From the IMG/VR virus record IMGVR_UViG_3300034106_001615, positions 1 to 43,782 of that record: DNA of 43,782 nt; one strand, written 5' to 3'. The translations under genes were made by a program, and so were the position numbers. The notes below the pieces were generated by a model. The model did not search any database and was not told the origin of the DNA. It saw nothing but the letters and a program-made list of their open reading frames with translations. Below, piece after piece: positions 8,574-16,153 of this stretch. Each line of letters begins with the position of its first letter. Positions within the stretch are counted from its first letter, which is position 1. This stretch comes from a virus.

Positions 8574-8948
8574 TTACCAGCCGGGGCATTTCCAACGCTT
8601 CAGCGACGCCTTGGCGCGGGGTGCGTCACCCTTCGAGTGCTCCACCACGCCGGACATCCTGGCGCAGAACGAGTCCTTGCGGCCACCACCGCCGGGCTGC
8701 GGCGCCTTGAGGTGCGATCCGGTCTCCCGATTGTACTTCTCGCGGCCTTTCTGGGTGAGCCCAGCGCCGCGCTCAACGGGCAGCTTCTCCTTGCGGCCCA
8801 CGGCGAGAGACACGCCACCGCCGGCGTACTTGCCCTTGTCGGCCTTGGCGAACTCCTTGCCGACCTTCTGCGGGACGCCACCGAACCCGCCCTTGGTGTG
8901 GGCGGCGGCCTCCATGAGGCGGTGTTGGGCAGGCGACCTGCTCGGCAT
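8574..8948 (-). CDS. DUF6321-like phage protein
   Basis: A 124-residue basic protein beginning MPSRSPAQHRLMEAAAHTKG. The start at 8948 is preferred over an upstream Met because it overlaps the preceding stop as TGATG. The sequence KYAGGGVSLAVGRKEKLPVE and the later GREKYNRETGSHLKAPQPGG with KDSFCARMSG match the DUF6321 type of protein I know from phages. It is very rich in Lys/Arg/Gly, which suggests nucleic-acid or internal-virion association. The function is not established. Confidence 0.7.
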   Translation of the reverse strand: MPSRSPAQHRLMEAAAHTKGGFGGVPQKVGKEFAKADKGKYAGGGVSLAVGRKEKLPVERGAGLTQKGREKYNRETGSHLKAPQPGGGGRKDSFCARMSGVVEHSKGDAPRAKASLKRWKCPGW

Positions 8949-9580
8949 CACGCCATCCCGCCAGACGCTTGGTTCAGCCACACGGTGACCGTTGCACTGG
9001 CGGTCACCGAGTTGATCAGCAGGAGCACACCCGTCGCGCTGACAGAAGAGTTGGCCGAAAGGGTGGTTGTCTTTGCCGCCAATGCCGAAATTGTCGTGGA
9101 AACGGAGTTGGCGTCGTGCGCATACACGTTCGCAAAGGTCTCGTACATTGTGTAGTTGATCGTACCGGTCACCGCCACCGTCATGCCCGCGGCAGCCACT
9201 GAGTTTGTCAGCGGGATCGTTGGCGTGATCGCGGTCACCGCAATGCCGATCGACAGCACCAGCGCGCCCATCGTCGCCGACGGCGTGATGGTTGTGATGG
9301 TCTTGAAGAACTTGGTGCCCGTGGTGGTCGACGCACTCGCCGGCCCAGTTATCGTGTCGCTGATGGTGTGGCCGTCGGCGTCCTTACCCGCAATGGTGAA
9401 CGTGATGCCCGCCAGGGTTGCTTGGACCGGGGATGTCAACGTCACGTAATGCGCCAGCCCGTCGGTGGTCGATGTGGTGGTCGGCGCCGTGGCGGCGCCG
9501 GTGCTGTTGAATGTTTGGGCGTTGAACGCGGTCGTGGACGCCACGGCAGGCGTGTACGGACCCAGCTTGATCGGACGCAT
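8948..9580 (-). CDS. Virion structural protein, Thr/Ala-rich beta protein
   Basis: A 210-residue protein dominated by Thr, Ala, Ser and Val, with beta-strand-like alternation throughout and motifs such as ITFTIAGKDADGHTISDTIT. Start MRPIKLGPYTPAVASTTAFN has SD AGGAG 6 bases upstream. It shares its general style with the 322-residue protein at 11228-12196 (for example a segment on GTIxYTM and symmetric V/T strands), so both may be capsid-surface or neck components. The family is unassigned. Confidence 0.6.
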   Translation of the reverse strand: MRPIKLGPYTPAVASTTAFNAQTFNSTGAATAPTTTSTTDGLAHYVTLTSPVQATLAGITFTIAGKDADGHTISDTITGPASASTTTGTKFFKTITTITPSATMGALVLSIGIAVTAITPTIPLTNSVAAAGMTVAVTGTINYTMYETFANVYAHDANSVSTTISALAAKTTTLSANSSVSATGVLLLINSVTASATVTVWLNQASGGMA

Positions 9581-9602
9581 GTACTTCTCCTGGTATTGGG
9601 AA

Positions 9603-9624
9603 AATGGGGGCCGGAGCCCCCATT
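9603..9624 (-). terminator. Rho-independent-type hairpin between two structural genes
   Basis: A perfect 9-bp stem, AATGGGGGC / GCCCCCATT, with the 4-base loop CGGA. Read on the minus strand it is followed by TTCCC, so a short T tract. It lies between the stop of the 9626-11215 gene and the start of the 8948-9580 gene, where it could reduce read-through. Confidence 0.55.
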
Positions 9625-9625
9625 C

Positions 9626-11215
9626 TTACAGCATGCCCCGTAGGGCTGCGGAAGTATGTCGGTGTACCCGCTTGGCGGACCCGCCGCGCTTGTACCCCGA
9701 CAGGCCACCCGTATCGGGGGCCCCAAGCACCTTCTGCATGGCCTGCTGCGCCTCCAGGGAAGGCTGATTCGCCATCGTGGGCATGCCCATGGGCGGCATC
9801 CCGGTGGGCATGCCCGCCGGTACACCAGCCCCCGGCATGCCTTGCGGCAAAGCGTCCGGGCCAACCATGCCGCCGTCAGCCTTGCACATCACGCCGCCCT
9901 TCTTGCGGGCCATCGGGGGGTTCACGAACCCCCGTCCAGCGCCGGCACCCGGGTCACGGGTCACGAACCGCTTGACCGCGTCGTAGGCTTTGCCTGGGGC
10001 GCTGCGGATCGAGCGGGCCATGTCCATGTCGCTCTCGTCAGGGCCGATGGCCTTGGCGTAAGCGCCGCGGCTACGGTCAACCATGGGGCCACCATCGGCC
10101 TTCATGGCGACCTTGCCGCCCTTCTTGAAGGTGCCTGACTGCGCCGTGTTGCTCACCGGCTTGGAAGCCGGCTTGCTGGCGTACGCCACGGGACGGCCAG
10201 TGTCAACACTGCCCCCCGTGGCGTAGGCTTTTTTTGCGGCACCACCCATCTTGTAGCCGCCTGCGTTGCCATTGCGCACACCAGCGGTGCTGGTGCCAGT
10301 TACGCCGGGCTTTGAGGTGTTGGCAGGGCGGTTGGCCCAGTCAACGGACCCGCCCATCTTGTAGCCGCCGGAGTTCGCCATCTTGACGCCACCAGTGCCC
10401 TTGGCCGAGTCGTAGTGATCGCCGTCGTGCATCTTGGTCTTCACGTACGGTGCGATCGAGCCGCCGTTCTTGTACCCGGCAGTGCCCGTACGGACGCCCC
10501 CAGTGCCCTTGGCGTGGTCAGTCTTGTCGCCGTCGTGCATCTTGGTGTTGGCGTAAGAGCTGGCGTTGCCGCCGTGCTTTAGCGCCAGCTTGGTGCCCTT
10601 GCCGCCCTTGTGCTCCTGGGCGTCGTGCTGGCGCATGGCCTTCTTGATCATGGCCTTGTCCTGCGCCATGTCGGTGCTGCCACCCTTCTTCATCTCGGCC
10701 ATGTTCATCATGCCCCGGCCACCACGCATCGGTGGTCGGACCCGGGGAGTGGGAACAGTAGGCGCATCAGACAAGCCGACGGCCTTGCGCATCGCTGCGG
10801 TCTGCGCAGGACCCGCAGGCATATTGGCAAAGTTGTCGGTGGTGTCAGGCAAGCCAACCGCACTGCGCATCGCTGCGGTCTGCGCAGGACCCGCAGGCAT
10901 ATTGGCGAAGTTGTTCGGGTCGACCATGCCGCCGTCGGCCTTCTTCATGACCTTGCCGCCCTTCTTGGACATGAAGGGCGCTGCCATGGCCTTGCGACGC
11001 TCGGACATGGACGGCTTGCCGGGGCTCATGCCCCCAGCGTCACCACCGCGGGGCTTGCCCACGGCGATCGCGACCGTCAGGCCCTTGCGCATGGGCGAGT
11101 GACCGTCCTGCTCGCAAGCGTCGTCCTTCATGTTGACGTGGCCGCCCTTCTTGAGCTTGAGGATCACCGATGGCTCGGTGGTCATCATCTTGACCATTGG
11201 TTTGAATTGACCCAT
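9626..11215 (-). CDS. Lys/Gly/Met-rich repetitive virion protein with many GG-V-type motifs
   Basis: A 529-residue highly basic, low-complexity protein. About fourteen copies of a short motif recur, of the kinds KKGG(K/H)V, KADGGMV, YKMGGSV, YKNGGSI and YATGGSV. A 26-residue unit (NFANMPAGPAQTAAMR) is duplicated in tandem at DNA 10790-10920. TKMHDGD-containing and KGTGGV-containing segments repeat too. Near the C-terminus is a Met/Pro/Gly tract. SD GGGAG precedes the ATG by 6 bases. It lies between virion genes, and its basicity suggests an internal or DNA-binding virion component. No enzyme motif is seen. Confidence 0.7.
   Translation of the reverse strand: MGQFKPMVKMMTTEPSVILKLKKGGHVNMKDDACEQDGHSPMRKGLTVAIAVGKPRGGDAGGMSPGKPSMSERRKAMAAPFMSKKGGKVMKKADGGMVDPNNFANMPAGPAQTAAMRSAVGLPDTTDNFANMPAGPAQTAAMRKAVGLSDAPTVPTPRVRPPMRGGRGMMNMAEMKKGGSTDMAQDKAMIKKAMRQHDAQEHKGGKGTKLALKHGGNASSYANTKMHDGDKTDHAKGTGGVRTGTAGYKNGGSIAPYVKTKMHDGDHYDSAKGTGGVKMANSGGYKMGGSVDWANRPANTSKPGVTGTSTAGVRNGNAGGYKMGGAAKKAYATGGSVDTGRPVAYASKPASKPVSNTAQSGTFKKGGKVAMKADGGPMVDRSRGAYAKAIGPDESDMDMARSIRSAPGKAYDAVKRFVTRDPGAGAGRGFVNPPMARKKGGVMCKADGGMVGPDALPQGMPGAGVPAGMPTGMPPMGMPTMANQPSLEAQQAMQKVLGAPDTGGLSGYKRGGSAKRVHRHTSAALRGML
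10790..10918 (-). repeat. 78-bp in-frame tandem duplication
   Basis: The sequence beginning ATCGCTGCGGTCTGCGCAGG recurs 78 bases later with nearly the same 50 bases (one clear difference, AA versus GA, near the GG-CA-AAG segment). It codes for the duplicated 26-residue unit of the Lys/Gly-rich protein. Confidence 0.8.
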
Positions 11216-11227
11216 GTCGCTCTCCCT

Positions 11228-12196
11228 TTAGGCTTGCGTGACGCCGAACGCGCCGACGCGGGTGGCATTCGGACCAACAGCGATACCCGGCAACAGGATG
11301 CCCAGGACCAGCCGCTTGATGCCATCCGGCGCCGACGACGGGCTGTAGGTGCCTCGGACGTCGCCCGTGGCGGTAGTGGCCGCAGCAGTCGCCGCAACCG
11401 CAAGCGTGCCAGCGTTGCGGGCCAGGGTGTTGTCCCAGCCAGCGGTGCCGATGTACCCGGCATCGGTGACGCGAACCGGCAACCCGATCAACTGGGTGGT
11501 GCCGATCGTGATCGCGGTAACCGAACCGCCAGCGCCGGTAACCCCGGAGATCTGGTAGAAGGCTTTCTTGCCGTTGGTGGTCGCAGCAGCAACGCTGGTG
11601 ATCACCTCGGACATCGCTTGCCCGTAGTAGTCAAACCCGGAGATGGTGTAGGCGCGGGCAGTGCCGCCCACCACCAAGGTTACCGACAACGCACGCGGGC
11701 AGTCCAACTGCAGGACGGTGGCGCCGTTTGAGCGGACAACCGACTTGACGGTGGTGCCAGCAGTCAGGGTGACGCTCGTACCGGTAGGCGTCTGCGAGGC
11801 AGCAATGTTCGCCGCGTTGAGGGTCTGCGGCACCACGTCAAAGACGTAGATCCGGCCCAGGGGGCCAACACCAAGCGACATCGGCGCGGGGTTACCCGCC
11901 AGGGCGTTGCCTGCACCAGTCACCGTGGCACTGGCTGCGGTCTGCGAGGTGTTCACCGTGTAGGTGCCCACGCCACCAGCGCCGGTGCCACCAAAGGCCG
12001 TGATGTACGTGCCCACAGAAATGTTGGCGCTGTCGACGTACATGCCCACGGTGATCGGGTCGCCCGAGAGCATCTCGGTGACCGTCAGAACGGTGGTGGC
12101 AATCGAGCCCGTGAAGGTTGATGCGTTGGCGTACGAACCGGTTCCCTGGTAGCCCTGTGCGGGACCCAGGAAGAGGTCATCTGAAAACTGGGGCAT
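11228..12196 (-). CDS. Virion structural protein (322 residues)
   Basis: Start at 12196 (MPQFSDDLFLGPAQGYQGTG), preceded by AAGGAG 7 bases upstream. An in-frame Met 9 codons earlier has no such site. The protein is Thr/Ala/Gly/Val-rich. It contains a long beta-rich stretch (for example MYVDSANISVGTYITAFGGT) and a second segment beginning GPLGRIYVFDVVPQTLNA. It is encoded directly downstream of the major capsid protein, the usual place for capsid decoration or neck proteins. I have no firm family for it. Confidence 0.65.
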   Translation of the reverse strand: MPQFSDDLFLGPAQGYQGTGSYANASTFTGSIATTVLTVTEMLSGDPITVGMYVDSANISVGTYITAFGGTGAGGVGTYTVNTSQTAASATVTGAGNALAGNPAPMSLGVGPLGRIYVFDVVPQTLNAANIAASQTPTGTSVTLTAGTTVKSVVRSNGATVLQLDCPRALSVTLVVGGTARAYTISGFDYYGQAMSEVITSVAAATTNGKKAFYQISGVTGAGGSVTAITIGTTQLIGLPVRVTDAGYIGTAGWDNTLARNAGTLAVAATAAATTATGDVRGTYSPSSAPDGIKRLVLGILLPGIAVGPNATRVGAFGVTQA

Positions 12197-12241
12197 GGTC
12201 TGCTCCTTGAAAAGTTTGACCAAACACTGTTGAATTGGGTA

Positions 12242-12264
12242 GGGCGGGGATCAGATCCCCGCCC
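12242..12264 (-). terminator. Strong hairpin after major capsid gene
   Basis: A perfect inverted repeat, GGGCGGGGATC / GATCCCCGCCC, with one central base. It lies 12 bases beyond the stop of the capsid gene, before the next gene's SD. No U-run follows on the minus strand (TACCC), so it may stabilise or stop transcripts rather than act as a classical terminator. Confidence 0.5.
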
Positions 12265-12275
12265 CTGGTGGCATC

Positions 12276-13190
12276 TTAGATGCCGGGCGTGCCGTAGGCG
12301 GCGCGCGGGTCGGTGAAGCCGACAGCGTACCGCTCGGTTGCCTTGTAGCGCATCGAGTCAGTCTCGAAGTCGCCTTCCATCGTCTTCTCCAGGCGACGGC
12401 GCATCAGGATCTTGAACCCTTCAGGCGCGTCGGTCTGCACCCACCAAGCGGTGGCACTGGTCAAGCGGCTGATAACGGCGGCGCCTTCGTCCAGCAGCCC
12501 GATCGACTTGACCGGGTTGATGTCGTTGTTGGCGTTGCCGGTACGCAGAACCGACTTGAGCAGAACCTCTGCCTGGAAGATGTTGCCCGGGGCAACGATG
12601 AGCTGGCGCGGGACCAGACGGATCTTCTTGCCGTTGTTGTCGACGGCAGAGCGGACCTGAATGAGCATCTGCTCAAGCGAGGTCTGCGACAGCACGGCGG
12701 CGGTGGCAAGCTGGTTGCTGAAGACACCATTGACGATCGGGTGCGAGGCGCTGATCAGGGAAACGCCGTCGCCGCCTGGGAACGAGCTGTTGAAAGCGTA
12801 GTTCAAGACGTTGGCGGACAGCAGCTCCTTGGTCTCCACAAGCGACTGTGCAAGGTGACGTGCGTACACCTGACCCAGACGGATGTGGTCACCATCCTCT
12901 ACCAGGACCTTGGTCAGCGCGAACGCCAGACCGTAGACCTTGTACAGGTAGCGTTGCAGGAACAGCACGCCGCCCTGCTGGTAGGTCACCGGTGTGCCGT
13001 CAGGCAGTTGCGGTGCCGCTCCGAAACCGTACAGAACCGGCTCTTCGTGGTAGTTGCGGGGGATGCCGTCTTCCTCGCGGAACACTCGGCTCCACTCGTC
13101 GGCTCGTTGGTCATAGACCCCATCAAAGCATTCGTTGAGGATAGGCTCAACGATGCTCCGGAAGTCCGTACTGCGCATTGGTGCGGCCAT
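12276..13190 (-). CDS. Major capsid protein (HK97-fold, probably Mu gpT-like)
   Basis: A 304-residue protein with start MAAPMRSTDFRSIVEPILNE and SD AAGGAG 7 bases upstream. Features consistent with the HK97-fold, Mu gpT-like type are a long helix-rich N-arm, the LISASHPIVNG loop, and a GKKIRLVPRQLIVAPGN strand with a capsid-like layout. The C-terminus is RYKATERYAVGFTDPRAAYG, where phage major head subunits often carry a conserved Y-G-F-D region. It is followed downstream by the strong hairpin. Scaffold, co-chaperonin and portal are encoded just before it. Its size and position make it the main shell protein. Confidence 0.8.
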   Translation of the reverse strand: MAAPMRSTDFRSIVEPILNECFDGVYDQRADEWSRVFREEDGIPRNYHEEPVLYGFGAAPQLPDGTPVTYQQGGVLFLQRYLYKVYGLAFALTKVLVEDGDHIRLGQVYARHLAQSLVETKELLSANVLNYAFNSSFPGGDGVSLISASHPIVNGVFSNQLATAAVLSQTSLEQMLIQVRSAVDNNGKKIRLVPRQLIVAPGNIFQAEVLLKSVLRTGNANNDINPVKSIGLLDEGAAVISRLTSATAWWVQTDAPEGFKILMRRRLEKTMEGDFETDSMRYKATERYAVGFTDPRAAYGTPGI

Positions 13191-13201
13191 GATTGGACTC
13201 C

Positions 13202-13771
13202 TTAGATGGCGACGATGTTAGCTGTGTACTGATGGCGGCTGATCTGCACGCGCACAATCACAAAAGGATCGCCCCACTCATTGTCGATGTAGGGTGCGAT
13301 GTCGATGATGCGGAAGTCGCCTTGCGAGCTCGCTCCAACAACGGTGCCCAACATTGCTTGCGACAGGCCGGTGGTCGTGCTACCGGCTGTGGCGCTTGCC
13401 ATGTTGGCTTGGTCACCGATGGAAGTCTGCGCCAGGGTGGCGTTCGACTGCACTTCGTACACGATCGTCTGTTCTTGGTAGAAGTAGGCGAGGCAAGAGC
13501 CAGTTTGGTACGCGGTGTTCGCGGGCCACTGGTTGTTGATCTGACGACGGCCCGACGGGTCGGTGTACTCGACACCAGCAAACACGCCAATGAAGGCGGA
13601 GCCTGCCGTGGCAATGATGATGTTGCCGTTGGTGTCAAGAGCGACTGGCTGACCCTTGAGGATGCCGGTGTTATAAGCACTGGCGATACCGTTTGCCAAC
13701 ACCGTCGCTCGGTCCAACCCTGTCGGGTGGTAAGCGGGGCGAAAGCCGAACGGAGCTGATGTCGCTGACAT
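13202..13771 (-). CDS. Capsid-accessory / decoration protein candidate
   Basis: A 189-residue protein starting MSATSAPFGFRPAYHPTGLD with SD AAGGAG. Central motif FIGVFAGVEYTDPSGRRQIN, then WPANTAYQTGSCLAYFYQEQ. I recognise the opening as a family placed next to the major capsid gene in several phages, often thought to be a head decoration or capsid-stabilising protein. That is by association only. Its stop lies 11 bases from the capsid gene start, so the two are co-transcribed. Confidence 0.7.
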   Translation of the reverse strand: MSATSAPFGFRPAYHPTGLDRATVLANGIASAYNTGILKGQPVALDTNGNIIIATAGSAFIGVFAGVEYTDPSGRRQINNQWPANTAYQTGSCLAYFYQEQTIVYEVQSNATLAQTSIGDQANMASATAGSTTTGLSQAMLGTVVGASSQGDFRIIDIAPYIDNEWGDPFVIVRVQISRHQYTANIVAI

Positions 13772-13785
13772 ATTCGTACTCCTTG

Positions 13786-14334
13786 TTAGCCGGCAAACAC
13801 CGGCGTGCGATTTGGTTGCCTGTCAGGGTTGCTTGATCCTTCACCCTCAACCGGGGACATCAGAGCTCGACCGTTGCTGTCGCGTGCGTTCTGCAAGTTC
13901 TCCATCTGGAGTCGGATTTTGTCCGCTTCCTCTTGAGGACGCTCATGGTGCATGACCGTCATCACTTCTTGGAAAACATCCATCGGCAACTTGAACAGCA
14001 GCATCTCGTTGCATGAGATGTACCCAACGTGCTCGCCTGCCTTGACGCGATAGTCTTCGTACCCGGGAAACTCTTCAGACTTAACTGGAACGTACCCGAG
14101 GCGGATTCTCTTGTCGATGGAGTCGTAGCTGTTGGTGGTTGAAAGCCAGCAAAGGTGCCAACCTGACAGTTCTGGCAGTCTGGGCAGTGCTGATTGCGTC
14201 CACTCCTCGCTCCACATCTTGCGACGTTCCTGCGTAGAAGCAAACTTCTCCTCTGGTGCTGCCCGGCTTGCGTCCTCGTTCGCACGAGTTTCGCGTCCAC
14301 CAGCATTCAAAGATTTTTTGAGACGTGATTCCAT
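13786..14334 (-). CDS. Hypothetical protein of the capsid cluster
   Basis: A 182-residue, charged, helix-rich protein. The N-terminus is acidic/basic with coiled-coil tendency. The middle has RRKMWSEEWTQSALPRLPEL and LCWLSTTNSYDSIDKRIRLG. The end is disordered and rich in N/P/R. It lies between the scaffold and the accessory protein, and starts two bases after the scaffold stop. A role in capsid assembly is likely from position. No motif is recognised. Confidence 0.6.
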   Translation of the reverse strand: MESRLKKSLNAGGRETRANEDASRAAPEEKFASTQERRKMWSEEWTQSALPRLPELSGWHLCWLSTTNSYDSIDKRIRLGYVPVKSEEFPGYEDYRVKAGEHVGYISCNEMLLFKLPMDVFQEVMTVMHHERPQEEADKIRLQMENLQNARDSNGRALMSPVEGEGSSNPDRQPNRTPVFAG

Positions 14335-14335
14335 T

Positions 14336-15280
14336 TCAATACCCCCGGTTGTTTCGTGATTCGGTTGCGTAACGCTTGACCATCCTGGCCCGCTTTGCAG
14401 GGTCTTCCCACATCCCCGCGTCCTTCATCGCTCGCACCTGTTCGGCGGATAGCGTGAAGGTGCGGTTCGTGCCCCCAAAAGCGGCTGATGCCTCGCGTCC
14501 TGCACTTCCCACGACATTCCGGGGCGATCTGGACCCACCCCCTTCGGCCCGATTGTAACGATGCGGCAGATACTTTTGCAAGCGGCTGTCAAGTTCGTCC
14601 CAATACTCCGCTGTTCCCGGGTTCCAACCGTCGGTGACAAGGGACTCGTCGACCTGCTTGGCAATCTTGCTGTCGGTGTCGGAGAGGTCCGGCTTGTACC
14701 ACTCGTTGCGGTCAATCCACTTGGCCGCGTGGCGTTGCACACCGGGGTCGATAGGGCGCTGCTGGGGCGCATGGGGCTGGTTGGCCTGCCGCTTGACCGC
14801 TGAGAGCTCGTCGAGCTGTTTGCGGGCCTCGTAGAGCAGTTCCTGCGCCTGCACCGCGTCATCGCCGTTGCCGTTGGCCGTGGCCTCGGACAACTTCATC
14901 TTCGCGTACTCAAGCCGCACGCCCTGGTCCTCGATCGCCTTGTCGAGCCGGCCCAGGTCGTGCTGCTGGGTCTTGCGCTCGACGTTCGAGAGCCGGTTCA
15001 TCAGCTCCTCGTTCTGACGCTGCAGCATCCCGAGGCGGACGTCCTTCTCCTCGTTCGTCTTGCGGATCAGGTCCTTCTTGGAGCGCCGGCGTGCCCTGCG
15101 CGCGGCCCTGACGGCCTCGCTGTCGTCCGGGTGGTCGACGTCGCCGTCATCGGCTTGGCGGGGTTCACCGGCATCGCCGCCCTGCGAGAACTCAACACTA
15201 TCGGGGAGCTCAACGGTCGCGGTGCCGTCGGTGTCCTCTTCGACGTGCATTATTTCTTCGTTCTTGTCTTTTTCGGCCAT
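14336..15280 (-). CDS. Scaffolding protein
   Basis: A 314-residue acidic protein. The first 60 residues are Asp/Glu-rich. A basic Arg/Ala tract (AARRARRRSKK) and an extended coiled coil follow (about residues 65-170, for example NEELMNRLSNVERKTQQHDL). The C-terminal part has LSAEQVRAMKDAGMWEDPAK, similar to the C-terminal helix of podovirus scaffolds that binds the capsid protein. SD AAGGGGA precedes the ATG. Location between portal and capsid genes supports the call. Confidence 0.75.
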   Translation of the reverse strand: MAEKDKNEEIMHVEEDTDGTATVELPDSVEFSQGGDAGEPRQADDGDVDHPDDSEAVRAARRARRRSKKDLIRKTNEEKDVRLGMLQRQNEELMNRLSNVERKTQQHDLGRLDKAIEDQGVRLEYAKMKLSEATANGNGDDAVQAQELLYEARKQLDELSAVKRQANQPHAPQQRPIDPGVQRHAAKWIDRNEWYKPDLSDTDSKIAKQVDESLVTDGWNPGTAEYWDELDSRLQKYLPHRYNRAEGGGSRSPRNVVGSAGREASAAFGGTNRTFTLSAEQVRAMKDAGMWEDPAKRARMVKRYATESRNNRGY

Positions 15281-15290
15281 GGTCGTCCCC

Positions 15291-15746
15291 TTAAACGAAG
15301 GCTTTGAAGCTCAACGGGTCACAGGTGACCTTGCTGATGATCTCATGGTCGTTCAACACCATGAACAGCACCGGGTCCTCGTGACGATCGTCGCCCGGCG
15401 CGGGGCGTTCCCACCGATCCCCGCCCCATTTGGGCACGCGGATGTAGTCGCCGATCGCTGTCCAGCTACCTTCAGGCCAGGATGCCATGGTGTCGCGGTT
15501 CTTGAACGCCAACGGGCCGATGGCGACCACTTTGGCGATCTGACCGTTCCATTTTTCGGTCTCGCGGGTCTCTTCGACCAGGATAATGCGGCCTTTTTGC
15601 TTTTTGGTGCGCCTGAGTTGCACCAGAATGCGCCCGCCGAGCGGGGCAAGGCCCGGATCGACGTCTGGGAAGGACCAAGCAAGCTCGGACTCGTCAGATG
15701 GCCTCGAAATACCCTCGATAAGGTGAATTTTTGCTACGTTTTCCAC
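15291..15746 (-). CDS. GroES-like co-chaperonin domain protein
   Basis: A GTG start at 15746 is chosen because GGAG lies 5 bases upstream. An upstream TTG frame has no SD. The 151 residues contain a beta-barrel-like segment: GGRILVQLRRTKKQKGRIIL, WNGQIAKVVAIGPLAFKNR and IGDYIRVPKWGGDRWERP. These resemble the two-turn layout of GroES/Cpn10 proteins, including the G-D-x-I/V-x(n) pattern. Some phages carry a co-chaperonin that helps the host GroEL fold the capsid protein. Placement upstream of scaffold and capsid fits. The mobile-loop region is divergent, so partnering with host GroEL is inferred. Confidence 0.65.
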   Translation of the reverse strand: MENVAKIHLIEGISRPSDESELAWSFPDVDPGLAPLGGRILVQLRRTKKQKGRIILVEETRETEKWNGQIAKVVAIGPLAFKNRDTMASWPEGSWTAIGDYIRVPKWGGDRWERPAPGDDRHEDPVLFMVLNDHEIISKVTCDPLSFKAFV

Positions 15747-15762
15747 ACAAACTCCACACAAA

Positions 15763-15803
15763 GCACATATTTCAGTGCGTTTTGACAGCGCATATTTCAG
15801 CGC
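15763..15803 (-). repeat. Two tandem stem-loops with identical 8-base loops and covarying arms
   Basis: GCAC-ATATTTCA-GTGC (15763-15778) and GCGC-ATATTTCA-GCGC (15788-15803), 25 bases apart. The arms differ by a paired change (A:T to G:C) that keeps the stem. They lie 17 bases upstream of the co-chaperonin GTG. They could be an RNA-binding-protein site, an operator pair or a folding element in the leader. Confidence 0.55.
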
Positions 15804-15821
15804 ACTTGGGGCCAGATGGCC

Positions 15822-15995
15822 TTATTCGTCTTGCTCCGCGAGTTTCGCGTCAATCGCATCCAACATCCACTGCAGGCCCTGGTATTCACCGACAAGGCGC
15901 TGGTAGGTCTCAAAATTAGGGGCGTGGCCCTGCGCAAGCGACAGGCGGAGCGCCGCCTGCCTGTCCTTGATCACATGGATCAGCGCACCAATCAC
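15822..15995 (-). CDS. Small helical protein (57 residues)
   Basis: GTG start overlaps the TGA of the upstream small gene (GTGA). The sequence runs VIGALIHVIKDRQAALRLSL and later NFETYQRLVGEYQGLQWMLD, ending AIDAKLAEQDE. This YQxLVGxYQGLxxxLxxI helix pattern occurs in short proteins next to portal genes in several podoviruses. It is probably a coiled-coil helper in head assembly. Function inferred. Confidence 0.65.
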   Translation of the reverse strand: MIGALIHVIKDRQAALRLSLAQGHAPNFETYQRLVGEYQGLQWMLDAIDAKLAEQDE

Positions 15996-16153
15996 TTCTG
16001 CTTCTTCAAGTGGCTCAAGCCCCCGGTGGGTTTGGCCGGGGCTTTACTGCCGCCCTTGGGTTGCATGCTGGTGCCGTCAAGTTTCGCGCCCTGCGCCATG
16101 CGCTTGTGCATGGGCACGAGGATACTTTGCTGCTCTTGATCAGATGTTGCCAT
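15992..16153 (-). CDS. Small Lys/Gly-rich protein (53 residues)
   Basis: Start MATSDQEQQSILVPMHKRMA has a perfect SD AAGGAG 6 bases before ATG. It overlaps the last 14 bases of the portal gene in another frame. The second half is GGSKAPAKPTGGLSHLKKQK, basic and unstructured. The coupling to the portal gene and to the next gene supports that it is translated. Function unknown. Confidence 0.65.
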   Translation of the reverse strand: MATSDQEQQSILVPMHKRMAQGAKLDGTSMQPKGGSKAPAKPTGGLSHLKKQK

